This document shows positions 9,654-19,248 of a stretch of DNA of 64,000 nt, piece after piece. Every line of letters starts with the position of its first letter. Position 1 is the first letter of the stretch. This DNA comes from Micavibrio sp. UBA1850 (GTDB taxonomy: Bacteria; Pseudomonadota; Alphaproteobacteria; Micavibrionales; Micavibrionaceae), in assembly GCA_002338525.1 (NCBI GenBank), contig DDIM01000001.1:240322-304321 (forward strand), written 5' to 3'. The notes beneath the pieces are model-generated. The model ran no database searches and was not told the DNA's origin. It saw only the letters and a list, made by a program, of their open reading frames with translations. The translations under genes were made by a program, and so were the position numbers.

Positions 9654-11846
9654 TTATTCACTGCATATGCAGCTATTATTTCTTTGCAGACCAGGCCCCA
9701 ACGGATAACATGTTGTTTGTGTGCCCAACTCTCCACAAGAACATGAATCCCCAACCCTTGTGTCTGATGCATTAGGTACAGAGAATGTAGGCCCAGTTTT
9801 CTTTAGCCTCCATTTTAATACCTTGGGTTTACATGTACCTGCAGTAACCAGTGTTTTAGGCCCTAGCTTACATGTCGCCGTGTCGACAATAGTTCTTTCA
9901 AACTCATTGTTAGTATCTGGAACCTCACATGCAGGGTTTCCACAAACAGGAGTCCCTGTAGACGTTTCAACATACGTATCATCACATGTACATGTGTTAA
10001 TATAATACCCTGTATTTTGCCATTTACATGACTCCGTCCATTTTATTTCACGCTTCTTTTCACCTGTGTGTCTTGCTGGGCAATTACCATTTTTAACAAG
10101 TCTACACGTATCACCACTACCGTCACTGCATTCATAGCCGGCCGGTGACGGTGATTGAGATTTACATTCACACACATCATCCTTGTCATTTGTACAAGTT
10201 TCAATACATGATTTTGTTGGATCTGCTTGCGGCGTTCTCACACATGTTTTTGTGTATGTACCAACCTTATTCCAACCACATGAATGAGTGGTTTCTCTCG
10301 TTCCACCAACACATTCACAGTTGTTTGAATTGTTAGAACACGCAGTCGTTATTTTTGTTCCTGTATATCCCCAACCACAAGAAGATGTGCCTGTTGTATA
10401 ATCAGAACAATGCCCATTTTGACCCGAAATATAAAAATTTCCATCATCACATTTAACGCGCGCATTTCTACAATCACCAAAGGAGCGAAGCTCTCCCCCC
10501 CAATCTGATCCTTTAGGGGTTGCCGCGGGAACATTTATGACAAAATCATTTGGCCCACATATTGAAAACTTAGCTTCACCGGAACAACTCGCAAGCGGTA
10601 TACCGCCGCACTTTAATGTGCCATCTGGATTTTTCCCTTCTAGCACTGGCGCGCTTGCAGGACATCGAATGGCGACATCACTACAAACAGCAAATTTACC
10701 CTCAATGCCTACAAAAAATTTACCTGTGCCTTTTGGCCCGGTATTGGGACACTTCAAATCATCAGAGTTTCCGGTTAATAACTCGGGCTCAAAACAGTTA
10801 GCTCCATCTTCATCACAAACTGTTTCAGTGATAACACGCCCACCAAGACTTCCTGCGCCGTGTACACTTACCGAGTCATTTGTAAAAGTCGTAGCAACAT
10901 CATCATAACCAGACCCGATGTCGATCGGCGCCACAGGGTCTTCAGATAGAGCTTTTCCAACACCAACATTTCCTACTGTCAATGACTCAACATCTTCAAA
11001 TGTTCCCCCTGGTATACGTCGCCATAATTCATCAGGAACCTCAGCAATATAAGACATATAGTCATCGTAGAAACCAACACCATCAACACTGGATTTAAAA
11101 GAAGATAGGTATATGGATTGGTTAGGTCCTGATCCATCTTCAAACCCATCATTACAGTTTTCTCTATCCAAACTAGCGCCTGCAGCTGGACAGGCATTTA
11201 CTAAAGCTCCAGATTTAGAATAAGCACCTCTCCCTGTCTTACCAAAACTAATAATGACGAAAGGCACATTTCCAGCCTCTGAAGACATATTTTCACCAGC
11301 ATTTTCACCAACGACAGATATGGCCCCGGTATCAGGGTCAAAGTTTGTGTCATCAGTCAAACCATAAGAAATCGCGTATAATAAACGCTGTCCATACCCG
11401 TCCAAAGAGAACTCTTCTGGTAACTGCATGTCCCTAAAAGGAATAGCGCCAACGATAACTCTACGATTATTCCCAACCAGTGAGGCACGCACAGTCTCTT
11501 CAACACAGATTCCAGAAGCACAATCTCCGAAATTTAGTGCGGCAATTGCACCTGCACGGCAATTAGAGGCGCTTCCATATTCAGGCGTATCTCGACCTAC
11601 GTTCATGGGGGCAGGACATGGGAAAGCACCGTTTATAGATTTATATTCTTGAAGAAAATCTGATACGTTACTTACATTGTTATAGGTCGTCTCAACATTG
11701 ACCTTTTCTATGTACCTCGTGTAATAACTTGCTAGAGGAGCAACAATAAGGCCAATTATAATCATTGCCACAGCGACCTCAATGAGGGTTACCCCCCTCT
11801 GGCTAGCCTCATATTGAGTATGTTTATTTTTTAGTCTGATGTGCAT
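9654..11846 (-). CDS. Giant prepilin-like protein with cysteine-rich C-terminal half (third of trio)
   Basis: The 730-residue protein begins with a type IV prepilin leader: cleavage expected at QRG/VTLIE (Gly18/Val19) with Glu23 at the +5 position, then a hydrophobic helix to about residue 41. Residues about 60-270 form a region shared with the two upstream genes (a FPCPAP motif, S-x-D-x-x-G-x-R, FVIISFGKTGRGA, DRENC, YDDY). Residues 290-352 include VGNVGVGK and VCDEDGANCFE. Residues 341-730 hold about 36 cysteines and SC(G/K)W motifs at 489, 522 and 606 in loosely repeated modules. Such a protein would be processed by a prepilin peptidase and placed on the cell surface, probably disulfide-stabilised. 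The start ATG at 11846 has GGAG seven bases upstream and overlaps the previous gene by 16 bases. Function is unknown; an adhesive minor pilin is an inference. Confidence 0.8.
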   Translation of the reverse strand: MHIRLKNKHTQYEASQRGVTLIEVAVAMIIIGLIVAPLASYYTRYIEKVNVETTYNNVSNVSDFLQEYKSINGAFPCPAPMNVGRDTPEYGSASNCRAGAIAALNFGDCASGICVEETVRASLVGNNRRVIVGAIPFRDMQLPEEFSLDGYGQRLLYAISYGLTDDTNFDPDTGAISVVGENAGENMSSEAGNVPFVIISFGKTGRGAYSKSGALVNACPAAGASLDRENCNDGFEDGSGPNQSIYLSSFKSSVDGVGFYDDYMSYIAEVPDELWRRIPGGTFEDVESLTVGNVGVGKALSEDPVAPIDIGSGYDDVATTFTNDSVSVHGAGSLGGRVITETVCDEDGANCFEPELLTGNSDDLKCPNTGPKGTGKFFVGIEGKFAVCSDVAIRCPASAPVLEGKNPDGTLKCGGIPLASCSGEAKFSICGPNDFVINVPAATPKGSDWGGELRSFGDCRNARVKCDDGNFYISGQNGHCSDYTTGTSSCGWGYTGTKITTACSNNSNNCECVGGTRETTHSCGWNKVGTYTKTCVRTPQADPTKSCIETCTNDKDDVCECKSQSPSPAGYECSDGSGDTCRLVKNGNCPARHTGEKKREIKWTESCKWQNTGYYINTCTCDDTYVETSTGTPVCGNPACEVPDTNNEFERTIVDTATCKLGPKTLVTAGTCKPKVLKWRLKKTGPTFSVPNASDTRVGDSCSCGELGTQTTCYPLGPGLQRNNSCICSE

Positions 11847-13102
11847 ATTATTTCTCCATCACTTGTTATTCCTTTGACCCACGCATTGGGATCGTCATCT
11901 CTACAATTTCTTGGTTTTAAGTTACCGGTATAAAAATCCATTGGAAATGCGCAGTCTTCTTCAGGGCCGCTCCCTGTGTTTTTTATGCCCGTCATAATAG
12001 CCCCATTTGTAGAAGAGCAACCAATTCTATTTCCCGCGTACGCATCTACTTCAAAACAGTTACCAGTCACTTTATCACATATTTCCTTAACCCTTATATT
12101 ATTTGTAATACGAGTGTTACCATTTACATCAAGTCTCGTAGTCGGTGCATTTGTACCAACCCCTATGTTGTTCCTATTAAGGTTACGTATATGGTATTCA
12201 GCGCCTACAATTTCATCCCAAACCCTAGAATCATTGATACTTACAAACTTCAAAAAGTCATCGTAATAACGATTGGTGTCTCCTTTGTAGTAGCCAATGG
12301 CAGAAGTGAAAACAGCATCTAGATCACAGTTTTCATGATCAACTGCGCCATTTGGATCTGGAAAAACAGCCCCGCAAGGATTTATTAAAGCACCAGACTC
12401 GTGGTGGTATGCCCCGCTACGGTTTTCACCATGAGATACAACAACGTAGTGAGCATTATTATCTATACCAGCCGTAGCTCTACCAAATTCATTCTGAGCA
12501 CGAATTGTTCCGCCATAAAACTGATATAAGTTTTCATTTGTCAAATAAGCAGAAACACCATAAGTCAAACGTCCCCCCCAAGAATCATATGATAAACTTT
12601 CTGGTAGCACATAGTCCGCTGCTGCAATTAAATCAGTTATCGGCAACATCCCAACTAACACGGGGTCTGGATTTCCGTCCCCATCTAAATCTGCTGAAGC
12701 TGTTGTGTTTTGTCCATCAACCAGACAAACACCTGATGCACCACCTGTGCAATCCCCAGTGTTTACGAGACCTTCCGCAGCAAGTGCGGCCCTGTAGGTA
12801 GCATACGTTGTTTGGCTTCTACAGTCCATAAACTCACGGCCATAGTTAGGATCTGTTTTAGGTAAAGTAGGGTCGGCTGGACAGGGCAAAGCACTAAACT
12901 GCCCCACATTTAAATTCAAGATATAGCGCTGAACTTGAGCAGACGCCTCTGATATTCTATCGCGTGTTATATTAACGCGTTTTTTCTTATCATAAACTTC
13001 ATACATTTTCACCAAAGGTATAAACATTATACCCGTTATAAGTATAACGATAGCGAGCTCTAATAGAGTAAAGCCTTTTTGTGATTTTTTATGGATAGGC
13101 AC
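11831..13102 (-). CDS. Large prepilin-like protein (second of trio)
   Basis: The 423-residue protein starts at a GTG (13102) that has a very strong Shine-Dalgarno sequence (GGGGGGAG) eight bases upstream; a TTG at 13132 is less well placed. The short leader MPIHKKSQKG is followed by FTLLE, the canonical prepilin peptidase site with Glu at +5, and a hydrophobic helix. The body resembles its neighbours: LPCPADP, VGMLPITDL, SWGGRLTYGVS, VVVSHGENRSGA, DHENC, YYDD. Residues about 310-350 contain IGVGTNAPTTRLDVNGNTRI, which resembles the short repeats before the C-terminal part of phage tail-fibre-like proteins, then ICDKVTGNCFE, matching the third gene. It overlaps the previous gene by 14 bases. 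Probable surface or pseudopilus component; target unknown. Confidence 0.8.
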   Translation of the reverse strand: MPIHKKSQKGFTLLELAIVILITGIMFIPLVKMYEVYDKKKRVNITRDRISEASAQVQRYILNLNVGQFSALPCPADPTLPKTDPNYGREFMDCRSQTTYATYRAALAAEGLVNTGDCTGGASGVCLVDGQNTTASADLDGDGNPDPVLVGMLPITDLIAAADYVLPESLSYDSWGGRLTYGVSAYLTNENLYQFYGGTIRAQNEFGRATAGIDNNAHYVVVSHGENRSGAYHHESGALINPCGAVFPDPNGAVDHENCDLDAVFTSAIGYYKGDTNRYYDDFLKFVSINDSRVWDEIVGAEYHIRNLNRNNIGVGTNAPTTRLDVNGNTRITNNIRVKEICDKVTGNCFEVDAYAGNRIGCSSTNGAIMTGIKNTGSGPEEDCAFPMDFYTGNLKPRNCRDDDPNAWVKGITSDGEIICTSD

Positions 13103-14417
13103 AGATAGCACTCCCCCCTGCGTCAACACCAACTAAACGCATTGCAGTATCAGGACATGTAGGAATCGTTAAACTTCCAACATATCTATGAGTTTGCGTA
13201 GAAAAATCAGTACAAGATTCATCCGCTTTTGCTACCCCCTTCATACCATCATAATAGGTTTTGCCATCAAAATTAAATCTAGCACAATGTATACCTCCAC
13301 CTTCATGGCCATAATCATTAGGATCTAGCCCTCCGGCAATAATTTGTGGTGAAAATACGTTACCCGAAATCCCGCCGGATGGGGGAGCAGAACCTGTTGG
13401 ATGGATGTCCTCACACTGCTTTTGAGTATTTGATAAGCTTCCGTTTTCAAAGTTACAAAGACGGTTAACTTGCAGGGATTGGGTTGTTAAATCCCCTTCT
13501 GCAATTGTTACGCGCGCATCAGGTAAAAGATTAGCATATGCTGGAGACGTTGCGATTAAAATATTCCCTGTAATTTGACTTCTCGAATTATTTGCCGCAT
13601 TAAAATCATGTGTCCACTTGCTTTCTCTTAAAGTGGTTCGAATCTGCAAATAGTCATCAAAATAGTCTACATTATTAGCATAAGAACGCCATATCGCAGG
13701 AACACCATTGTGATCCAAATCATGATGATTATCAAAAACAGCATCTGAGTCGCAATTCTCATCATCAAGATGCCCAGCTCCACAATTGAGAACTAAGCCG
13801 CCCCCCATGGAGCGAGCCCCCTTACGGTCATCACCATGCGACACTAAAACAAAATGCGCCTCGTTTGTAGTCGTGTACATATCACCATTTCTTATAACGC
13901 CCCAATCATCTTCTATGTTGGGTAACCCCGTATTACCAGTCATGTGTTCAGAAACAGCATAAGTAATACGCCCCCCAAATGCATCTACTGAAAATCTTTC
14001 AATTATTCCAAGTTCTGCAAAAGGTACGGTTCCAATTAGCACATTGTCATTTACTACATCAGCATCAGCATCTGTATCCCTTACACCTGGAGTTCTACAA
14101 ACAGCAACTTCACCACCTCCTGCGCATGCTACAATGTCGCCAGGGGGCGTTTCTTGACCAAATTCAACATCATTAATATTCACGCCTGGTTTTGCAGGAA
14201 GAGGGTAACGCCCCTCTCTAAGGGCATATTTTATGATGGCTTTGTCAATATGATCTAATCTCTCATAAGTAATATCATGACGATCTTGTTTTTGCTTGAT
14301 ATTATATTGTCGTAAAAAAGGGGTAACGAGTAGTCCAATCACGACCAAAAAAATAGCGACCTCAATAAGAGAGAAACCTTGCTCTTCATGTCTTTTAGGG
14401 CCGCTGAAATTGATCAT
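13089..14417 (-). CDS. Large prepilin-like protein (first of trio)
   Basis: The 442-residue protein has a 14-residue basic leader ending EEQG, then FSLIEVA, a type IV prepilin cleavage site with Glu at +5, and a hydrophobic N-terminal helix. The middle shares with the next two genes the series YPLPA, VLIGTVPF, DAFGGRITYAVS, FVLVSHGDDRKGA, DDENC and YFDDY. The C-terminal 150 residues differ from the other two and carry spaced cysteines. It is the first gene of the trio and lies 94 bases downstream of gyrA. No classical secretin, ATPase or prepilin peptidase gene is nearby, so the assembly machine must be encoded elsewhere. The general fold is an inference from the N-terminus only. Confidence 0.78.
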   Translation of the reverse strand: MINFSGPKRHEEQGFSLIEVAIFLVVIGLLVTPFLRQYNIKQKQDRHDITYERLDHIDKAIIKYALREGRYPLPAKPGVNINDVEFGQETPPGDIVACAGGGEVAVCRTPGVRDTDADADVVNDNVLIGTVPFAELGIIERFSVDAFGGRITYAVSEHMTGNTGLPNIEDDWGVIRNGDMYTTTNEAHFVLVSHGDDRKGARSMGGGLVLNCGAGHLDDENCDSDAVFDNHHDLDHNGVPAIWRSYANNVDYFDDYLQIRTTLRESKWTHDFNAANNSRSQITGNILIATSPAYANLLPDARVTIAEGDLTTQSLQVNRLCNFENGSLSNTQKQCEDIHPTGSAPPSGGISGNVFSPQIIAGGLDPNDYGHEGGGIHCARFNFDGKTYYDGMKGVAKADESCTDFSTQTHRYVGSLTIPTCPDTAMRLVGVDAGGSAICAYP

Positions 14418-14511
14418 AATTAAAAAAATCCATAAAAATTTATATACATTCTTTATAAATTTTACCGAGTTAACCTTAAGAAAGGCTTAATCATTTCAGT
14501 AAAACCTACGC

Positions 14512-17166
14512 CTATTGTACATCATTTTCAGATAAATCTGTATCAGGTTTTGCAGCGTCTTCACTTACCACCTGTTCATTAGCAGTATTTTCCATAGCAT
14601 CACCCACATCATCCGCATCATCATCGTCTTCTTGAACTAGCCCCGCAACAGACACAACCTTTTCGCCTTTTGCAACTTTAAAGATTGTAACACCTTGCGC
14701 AGAACGGCCTGTAAATCGTACATCATGGATCGGTGTTCGGATCATCTTCCCCTGATCAGTCACAAGCATAACCTCATGATCGTCTGTTACAGGGAATGTC
14801 GCAACGACTTCTCCTGTTTTTTCCGTGACAGACATGTTAATTACACCCTGCCCTCCACGGCCGATTGTACGGTATTCAGAGGCATATGTTCGTTTTCCAA
14901 AGCCTTTTTCAGAAACACAAAGTATCGCCTGCCCCTTTGCATCCTCTTCCTCGCGGAACAACACAGACATACCAATAACTTTGTCATCATCGGCAAGCTT
15001 AATACCACGCACACCCGTTGAGTTACGCCCAGCAAACACACGTATTGCATCCACTTGGAAACGGATAGCCTTTCCTTTTTGTGTCGCAAGCATAATATCA
15101 TCATCTTCTTTACAGATCTTAACAGACACCAGGCTTTCACCCTCGCCCAACTTCATAGCAATCAAGCCGTTCGAGCGAATGTTTCTAAAGTCTGATAGCT
15201 TGTTACGTCGAACAGAGCCATGTGACGTTGCAAACATCAGGTCATGTTCATCCCACACCGTTTCATCTTCTGGCAATCGCATGTAGACAGACACTGTCTC
15301 GTCTTTTTCAAGCGGTAAAAGATTCACAAGAGCCTTACCCCGAGATTGAGGCGTGCCAAGTGGCAACTGATACACCTTTAAACGATGCGCGATACCACGA
15401 GATGTGAAGAAAATAATCGGTGTGTGGGTTGAGGCCACAAATAGATCAGAAACAAAGTCCTCATCTTTCATGTTTAGCCCCGAGCGCCCCTTACCACCGC
15501 GGCGCTGTGCACGATATGTATCCAACGGTGTTCGCTTCACATATCCGTCATTCGTCACGGTCACAACCATGTCTTCACGTGCGATGAGGTCTTCAATATC
15601 TGTTTCGAACTCCGCCTCAACCAAAGCAGTACGACGCGGTGTCGCAAAACGTGTTTTGATATCAACAAATTCGTTACGCATGACCTCAAACAGTTTTTCT
15701 TTACTTGCAAGAATAGCGAGGAATTCTGATATCTGGTCTGTGATTTCTTTCAGCTCGCCTGCAATTTTATCGCGCTCTAGCCCTGTTAGCTTATGCAGAC
15801 GCAAATCAAGAATGGCACGCGCTTGTACCTCTGACATTTGATAAGTACCCGCATCATCCAACTCATGATCAGGATCTGCGATCAACTCAATTAATGGTGC
15901 AACATCGTGAGCAGGCCAGCGTTTTTCCATCAAACCTTCACGTGCAGATTGTGGGTCTGGCGCTTTTCTAATCAGCGCAATCACATCATCAATGTTTGCA
16001 ACAGCAATAGCCAATCCCGCCAATACATGCGCACGGTCTCTGGCTTTGTTAAGTTCAAATACAGTACGACGCGTAATCACTTCCTCGCGGAATTTTACAA
16101 ACAACTTAACGAAGTCTTCCAAGATAAGCATTTGTGGTCGACCGTGATTAAGCGCAACCATATTACACCCAAAGGATGTCTGTAGAGGTGTGTATTTAAA
16201 CAGTTGATTAAGAATAACCTCAGGATGTGTGCCACGCTGAAGCTCAACAACCACACGAACACCATCTCGGTCAGATTCGTCACGAACAGCAGAAATGCCC
16301 TCGATAATTTTCTCACGCGCAACCTCGCCTAGACGCTCAAGTAAACGCCCCTTATTAACTTGGTACGGCACTTCATGAACTACGATCGCCTCGCGCTTTT
16401 CTCTAATTTCTTCAACGGATGTTTTTGCGCGCATCACAACCGAGCCGTTCCCCGTTGTATAAGCAGAATAGATACCACTTCGCCCTAAAATCTGCCCCCC
16501 TGTTGGGAAGTCAGGGCCAGGAATGTACTGCATGATTTCTTCGGTCGTAAGATCAGGATTATCAATCACAGCACAACAAGCATCCAAAACCTCGCCCAAA
16601 TTGTGAGGCGGAATATTCGTTGCCATCCCCACAGCAATCCCCCCTGCACCATTGACAAGCAAATTGGGAATACGCGTTGGTACAACAATAGGCTCATACG
16701 TTGATTCGTCATAGTTAGGACGAAAATCAACTGTGTCTTTTTCGATATCCAAAAGCATAGCTTCCGCTGCTTTGTCGAGACGAGATTCGGTATAACGCAT
16801 CGCAGCAGGCGGATCACCATCCATAGAGCCGAAGTTACCCTGTCCATCTACCAAAGGAAGACGAAGGCTGAAATCTTGAGCCATACGAACCATAGAATCA
16901 TAAATTGCTTGGTCACCATGTGGGTGATATTTACCCATCACATCCCCGACGATACGCGCAGACTTACGGTAAGGCTTGTCAGAAGTAAAACCTCCATCAC
17001 GCATTGCGTATAAAATACGGCGGTGCACAGGCTTCAAACCATCTCTTACATCCGGCAGTGCACGTGATACGATCACGCTCATGGCATAATCTAGGTATGA
17101 TTTCTTCATCTCCTCTTCAAGGGAAATGGTAGGCATTACAGGCGTGTTTTCAGCGATATCTGACAT
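14512..17166 (-). CDS. gyrA: DNA gyrase subunit A
   Basis: Type IIA topoisomerase subunit that cuts and rejoins DNA while GyrB hydrolyses ATP. The 884 residues include the winged-helix breakage domain with catalytic Tyr125 (AAMRYTE), the coiled coil, the GyrA box QRRGGKG that distinguishes gyrase from topoisomerase IV, the six-bladed DNA-wrapping domain, and an acidic tail. In the quinolone-binding region [10 protein letters not shown], the position of E. coli Ser83 is Gln86, while the Asp87 equivalent (Asp90) is kept. An intrinsic terminator hairpin lies only about 20 bases upstream of the start codon. Confidence 0.98.
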   Translation of the reverse strand: MSDIAENTPVMPTISLEEEMKKSYLDYAMSVIVSRALPDVRDGLKPVHRRILYAMRDGGFTSDKPYRKSARIVGDVMGKYHPHGDQAIYDSMVRMAQDFSLRLPLVDGQGNFGSMDGDPPAAMRYTESRLDKAAEAMLLDIEKDTVDFRPNYDESTYEPIVVPTRIPNLLVNGAGGIAVGMATNIPPHNLGEVLDACCAVIDNPDLTTEEIMQYIPGPDFPTGGQILGRSGIYSAYTTGNGSVVMRAKTSVEEIREKREAIVVHEVPYQVNKGRLLERLGEVAREKIIEGISAVRDESDRDGVRVVVELQRGTHPEVILNQLFKYTPLQTSFGCNMVALNHGRPQMLILEDFVKLFVKFREEVITRRTVFELNKARDRAHVLAGLAIAVANIDDVIALIRKAPDPQSAREGLMEKRWPAHDVAPLIELIADPDHELDDAGTYQMSEVQARAILDLRLHKLTGLERDKIAGELKEITDQISEFLAILASKEKLFEVMRNEFVDIKTRFATPRRTALVEAEFETDIEDLIAREDMVVTVTNDGYVKRTPLDTYRAQRRGGKGRSGLNMKDEDFVSDLFVASTHTPIIFFTSRGIAHRLKVYQLPLGTPQSRGKALVNLLPLEKDETVSVYMRLPEDETVWDEHDLMFATSHGSVRRNKLSDFRNIRSNGLIAMKLGEGESLVSVKICKEDDDIMLATQKGKAIRFQVDAIRVFAGRNSTGVRGIKLADDDKVIGMSVLFREEEDAKGQAILCVSEKGFGKRTYASEYRTIGRGGQGVINMSVTEKTGEVVATFPVTDDHEVMLVTDQGKMIRTPIHDVRFTGRSAQGVTIFKVAKGEKVVSVAGLVQEDDDDADDVGDAMENTANEQVVSEDAAKPDTDLSENDVQ

Positions 17167-17183
17167 TGTATTTTCTGTTGTAT

Positions 17184-17222
17184 AAATTAAAAAAGCTAAC
17201 CTGAAATTTGTATCAGGTTAGC
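17184..17222 (-). terminator. Intrinsic terminator upstream of gyrA
   Basis: A perfect 10-bp stem (GCTAACCTGA at 17195-17204, TCAGGTTAGC at 17213-17222) with an 8-base loop is followed on the minus strand by six T. It should terminate the ssb-DUF2059 transcript. Because its T-run ends about 20 bases before the gyrA ATG, it would also lie inside the gyrA leader if gyrA is transcribed from upstream. Confidence 0.85.
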
Positions 17223-17286
17223 CATAAAACCACAAGCGCTAGACGCTTTATATAAAGGTATGTTTGGGGATATAGTTACTGAATAG

Positions 17287-17757
17287 TTACTGAGACTTGT
17301 AAGGCTGTGTCATGGCCTTTTTATTCATCTCTTCAACAGCCTTTGCCATACCTGTTTGCATCATAGATTGCACACGAGGTGTCAGCGCCTCATTATAACG
17401 CACCTTCTTCTGCTCAGCAGATTGACCAAGATCAGATGTATAGTAATCAACCATAGCCTCCAACTCAGCCTCTGTGAATGTTTCAACGGCAGTATTTACT
17501 GAAAGCTCTTGTATAGCGTCATAGTCCATAACCTCATCCATATAGTCCAAAAACTCAGACCTTTTTTCAGCCGGAATTTTTTCTGCGATGCTATCAACCA
17601 AGCCTTTAAGATCATCACGAACACCCCATACAGTATGAAGCTCTTCAGATAACTCCGTCTTGCGTTCAATATTCCCATCCGCATCTTGCGCCATAACAGC
17701 GCCAGAAGACATGACGACAGCAAGACAAGCAGCCATTGTTCCTATTTTTTTAAGCAT
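17287..17757 (-). CDS. DUF2059 family exported protein
   Basis: The ATG at 17757 has AAGGA seven bases upstream and gives 156 residues starting with a classical signal peptide (MLKKIGTMAACLAVVMSSG, cleavage expected after AMA/Q). The mature periplasmic domain is helical and contains FTEAELEAMVDYYTSDLGQ, the signature of DUF2059, a family of unknown function often found as small exported proteins. The start of the longer reading frame at 17877 would overlap ssb and is rejected. It follows ssb by 28 bases and ends at a strong terminator, so the two genes likely form a transcription unit. Confidence 0.85.
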   Translation of the reverse strand: MLKKIGTMAACLAVVMSSGAVMAQDADGNIERKTELSEELHTVWGVRDDLKGLVDSIAEKIPAEKRSEFLDYMDEVMDYDAIQELSVNTAVETFTEAELEAMVDYYTSDLGQSAEQKKVRYNEALTPRVQSMMQTGMAKAVEEMNKKAMTQPYKSQ

Positions 17758-17785
17758 AATTTTTCCTTTCGCTTTAAAAAACGAC

Positions 17786-18271
17786 TTAGAACGGAATTTC
17801 ATCTTCCAAATCGTTAACTTGTGTTGATCCGCCAGCAGGCTGACCAAAACCGTCATTGCTAGTTTGTGGAGCACCAAAACCAGAGTTATCCTGGTTCATT
17901 CCACCGCCAGCGCCACCACGGCTATCCAACATTGTTAATTCTCCACGGTAAGGACGAAGAACAACTTCAGTCGAGTATTTATCTTGACCAGACGCAGGGT
18001 CTGACCATTTACGCGTCTGAAGCTCACCTTCAATATAAACTTTAGACCCTTTATCAAGGTAGTTTTCACATACACGAACGATACCTGGGTTGAACACAAC
18101 AACACGGTGCCATTCTGTTTTTTCTTTGCGCTCGCCTGTGGCTTTATCCTTCCATGACTCAGATGTCGCAATTGACAAATTGGCGACCTTATCACCAGAC
18201 TGCATAGAGCGGATTTCAGGCTTGTTTCCTAAATTCCCAACCAAAATAACTTTATTTACTGATCCTGCCAC
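17786..18271 (-). CDS. ssb: Single-stranded DNA-binding protein
   Basis: Coats single-stranded DNA in replication and repair. The 161-residue protein has an N-terminal OB-fold ([15 protein letters not shown], then [20 protein letters not shown]), a Gly/Gln/Asn-rich linker, and the conserved acidic tip DLEDEIPF that binds partner proteins. Translation starts at a GTG with AAGGAG seven bases upstream. It is divergent from the BPL_N pair and upstream of a DUF2059 gene; uvrA, often found next to ssb, lies just beyond the BPL_N genes. Confidence 0.97.
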   Translation of the reverse strand: MAGSVNKVILVGNLGNKPEIRSMQSGDKVANLSIATSESWKDKATGERKEKTEWHRVVVFNPGIVRVCENYLDKGSKVYIEGELQTRKWSDPASGQDKYSTEVVLRPYRGELTMLDSRGGAGGGMNQDNSGFGAPQTSNDGFGQPAGGSTQVNDLEDEIPF

Positions 18272-18292
18272 GTCTGTACTCCTTAGTTTTAT

Positions 18293-18322
18293 TCTATATT
18301 TCGTTATCTCTGACTCTTACAA
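18293..18322 (-). promoter_or_regulatory. Candidate ssb promoter
   Basis: On the minus strand TTGTAA (18317-18322) and TATAGA (18293-18298) are separated by 18 bases, each matching four of six consensus positions, with a start expected about 15 bases before the ssb Shine-Dalgarno sequence. The match is moderate only. Confidence 0.35.
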
Positions 18323-18483
18323 CGCACACATTTTAATGTCACCTGCTTTCTGGAAGATATTCAGACTTTATCAAATAATCTTCACATTACACGCTCATAA
18401 CGCGCTCTCCTCTTATCGAAACCATCCACCCCATGAAGGCGTGATCTATTGTTTTATCACACAAGCTCTTTTATAACTCCTGT

Positions 18484-19248
18484 ATGAAACAAATTTTAAT
18501 CTATCAGGATTACGTTGATCATCACAACAATGCGCACCTTATTGCTGCATTGAAAAACGCGCGCCCGAATGACAACATTTCTTTTTGCGACGCACACGAC
18601 ATCATTGAAGGGCACTTAACAGACAATGTTGATCTGTTCATCATGCCAGGGGGCGCCGACCTTTATTTTTGTGAAAAATTAAACGGCAAAGGCAACAAAA
18701 ACATCCGCACCTACGTTGAAAATGGTGGCACATATTTAGGAATTTGTGCTGGCGCGTATTATGGCTGCGCTCGACTTGAGTGGGACATAGGCGGAAAGTT
18801 TGAGATTGAAGGCGATAGACAACTCTCATTTTACAGCGGCACAGCAACAGGCCCCATATATGAACTGTTAGAGCAAAACTCAGTTGAAAAATCATGGGAC
18901 AACATTGCTCGTCTATCCCTTGAAAACGACACAACCGCAACAGTCATTTATCGTGCTGGCCCCTATTTCAGTGAACCGAAAGATAACAATGTTGAGGTTC
19001 TCGCGCGCTACAAAAACATCAAAAACACGCCCCCCGCCATTATAAAATGCGCCATAGGTAGCGGCCATGCTGTTTTATGCGCCCCTCATATAGAGTACAC
19101 ACCGGCGCTTTATAAAAAAATGATTTACAAAAACGCCAACCCTTCATATATATGGCAAACAAATATATTGGAAACATACAAAAAAGAGTGGTCTCAAGAT
19201 CGTGATCCTTTCACGAAAATTCTTGAAACGGTTTTAAAACAATCATGA
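18484..19248 (+). CDS. BPL_N / class-I amidotransferase-like protein (with intact Cys-His-Glu)
   Basis: The 254-residue protein resembles the N-terminal domain of eukaryotic-type biotin-protein ligases (BPL_N), a branch of the class I glutamine amidotransferase/DJ-1 superfamily. Visible landmarks are PGGAD at 55-59, the nucleophile elbow GICAGAYYG with Cys88, GTATGP at 119-124, and GSGHAVLCAPHIEY with His202 and Glu204, which could complete a Cys-His-Glu triad. No ligase domain is attached. The substrate is unknown; no ammonia-accepting partner domain is seen. It overlaps the next gene, a paralogue, by four bases (ATGA), so the pair is translationally coupled. It is divergent from ssb. Confidence 0.72.
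   Translation: MKQILIYQDYVDHHNNAHLIAALKNARPNDNISFCDAHDIIEGHLTDNVDLFIMPGGADLYFCEKLNGKGNKNIRTYVENGGTYLGICAGAYYGCARLEWDIGGKFEIEGDRQLSFYSGTATGPIYELLEQNSVEKSWDNIARLSLENDTTATVIYRAGPYFSEPKDNNVEVLARYKNIKNTPPAIIKCAIGSGHAVLCAPHIEYTPALYKKMIYKNANPSYIWQTNILETYKKEWSQDRDPFTKILETVLKQS

Noticed and set aside
10537..10908. A 123-codon plus-strand frame opposite the third prepilin gene
   Set aside because: Antisense frame without a ribosome-binding site; the minus-strand gene has clear signals and motifs.
9654..14417. The prepilin-like trio as a prophage tail-fibre module
   Set aside because: One short tail-fibre-like motif is present, but the prepilin leaders, lack of other phage genes and conserved flanks do not fit a prophage.
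14825..15841. Plus-strand frames of 145-153 codons opposite gyrA
   Set aside because: Ser- and Arg-rich shadows of the gyrA coding strand with no initiation signals.
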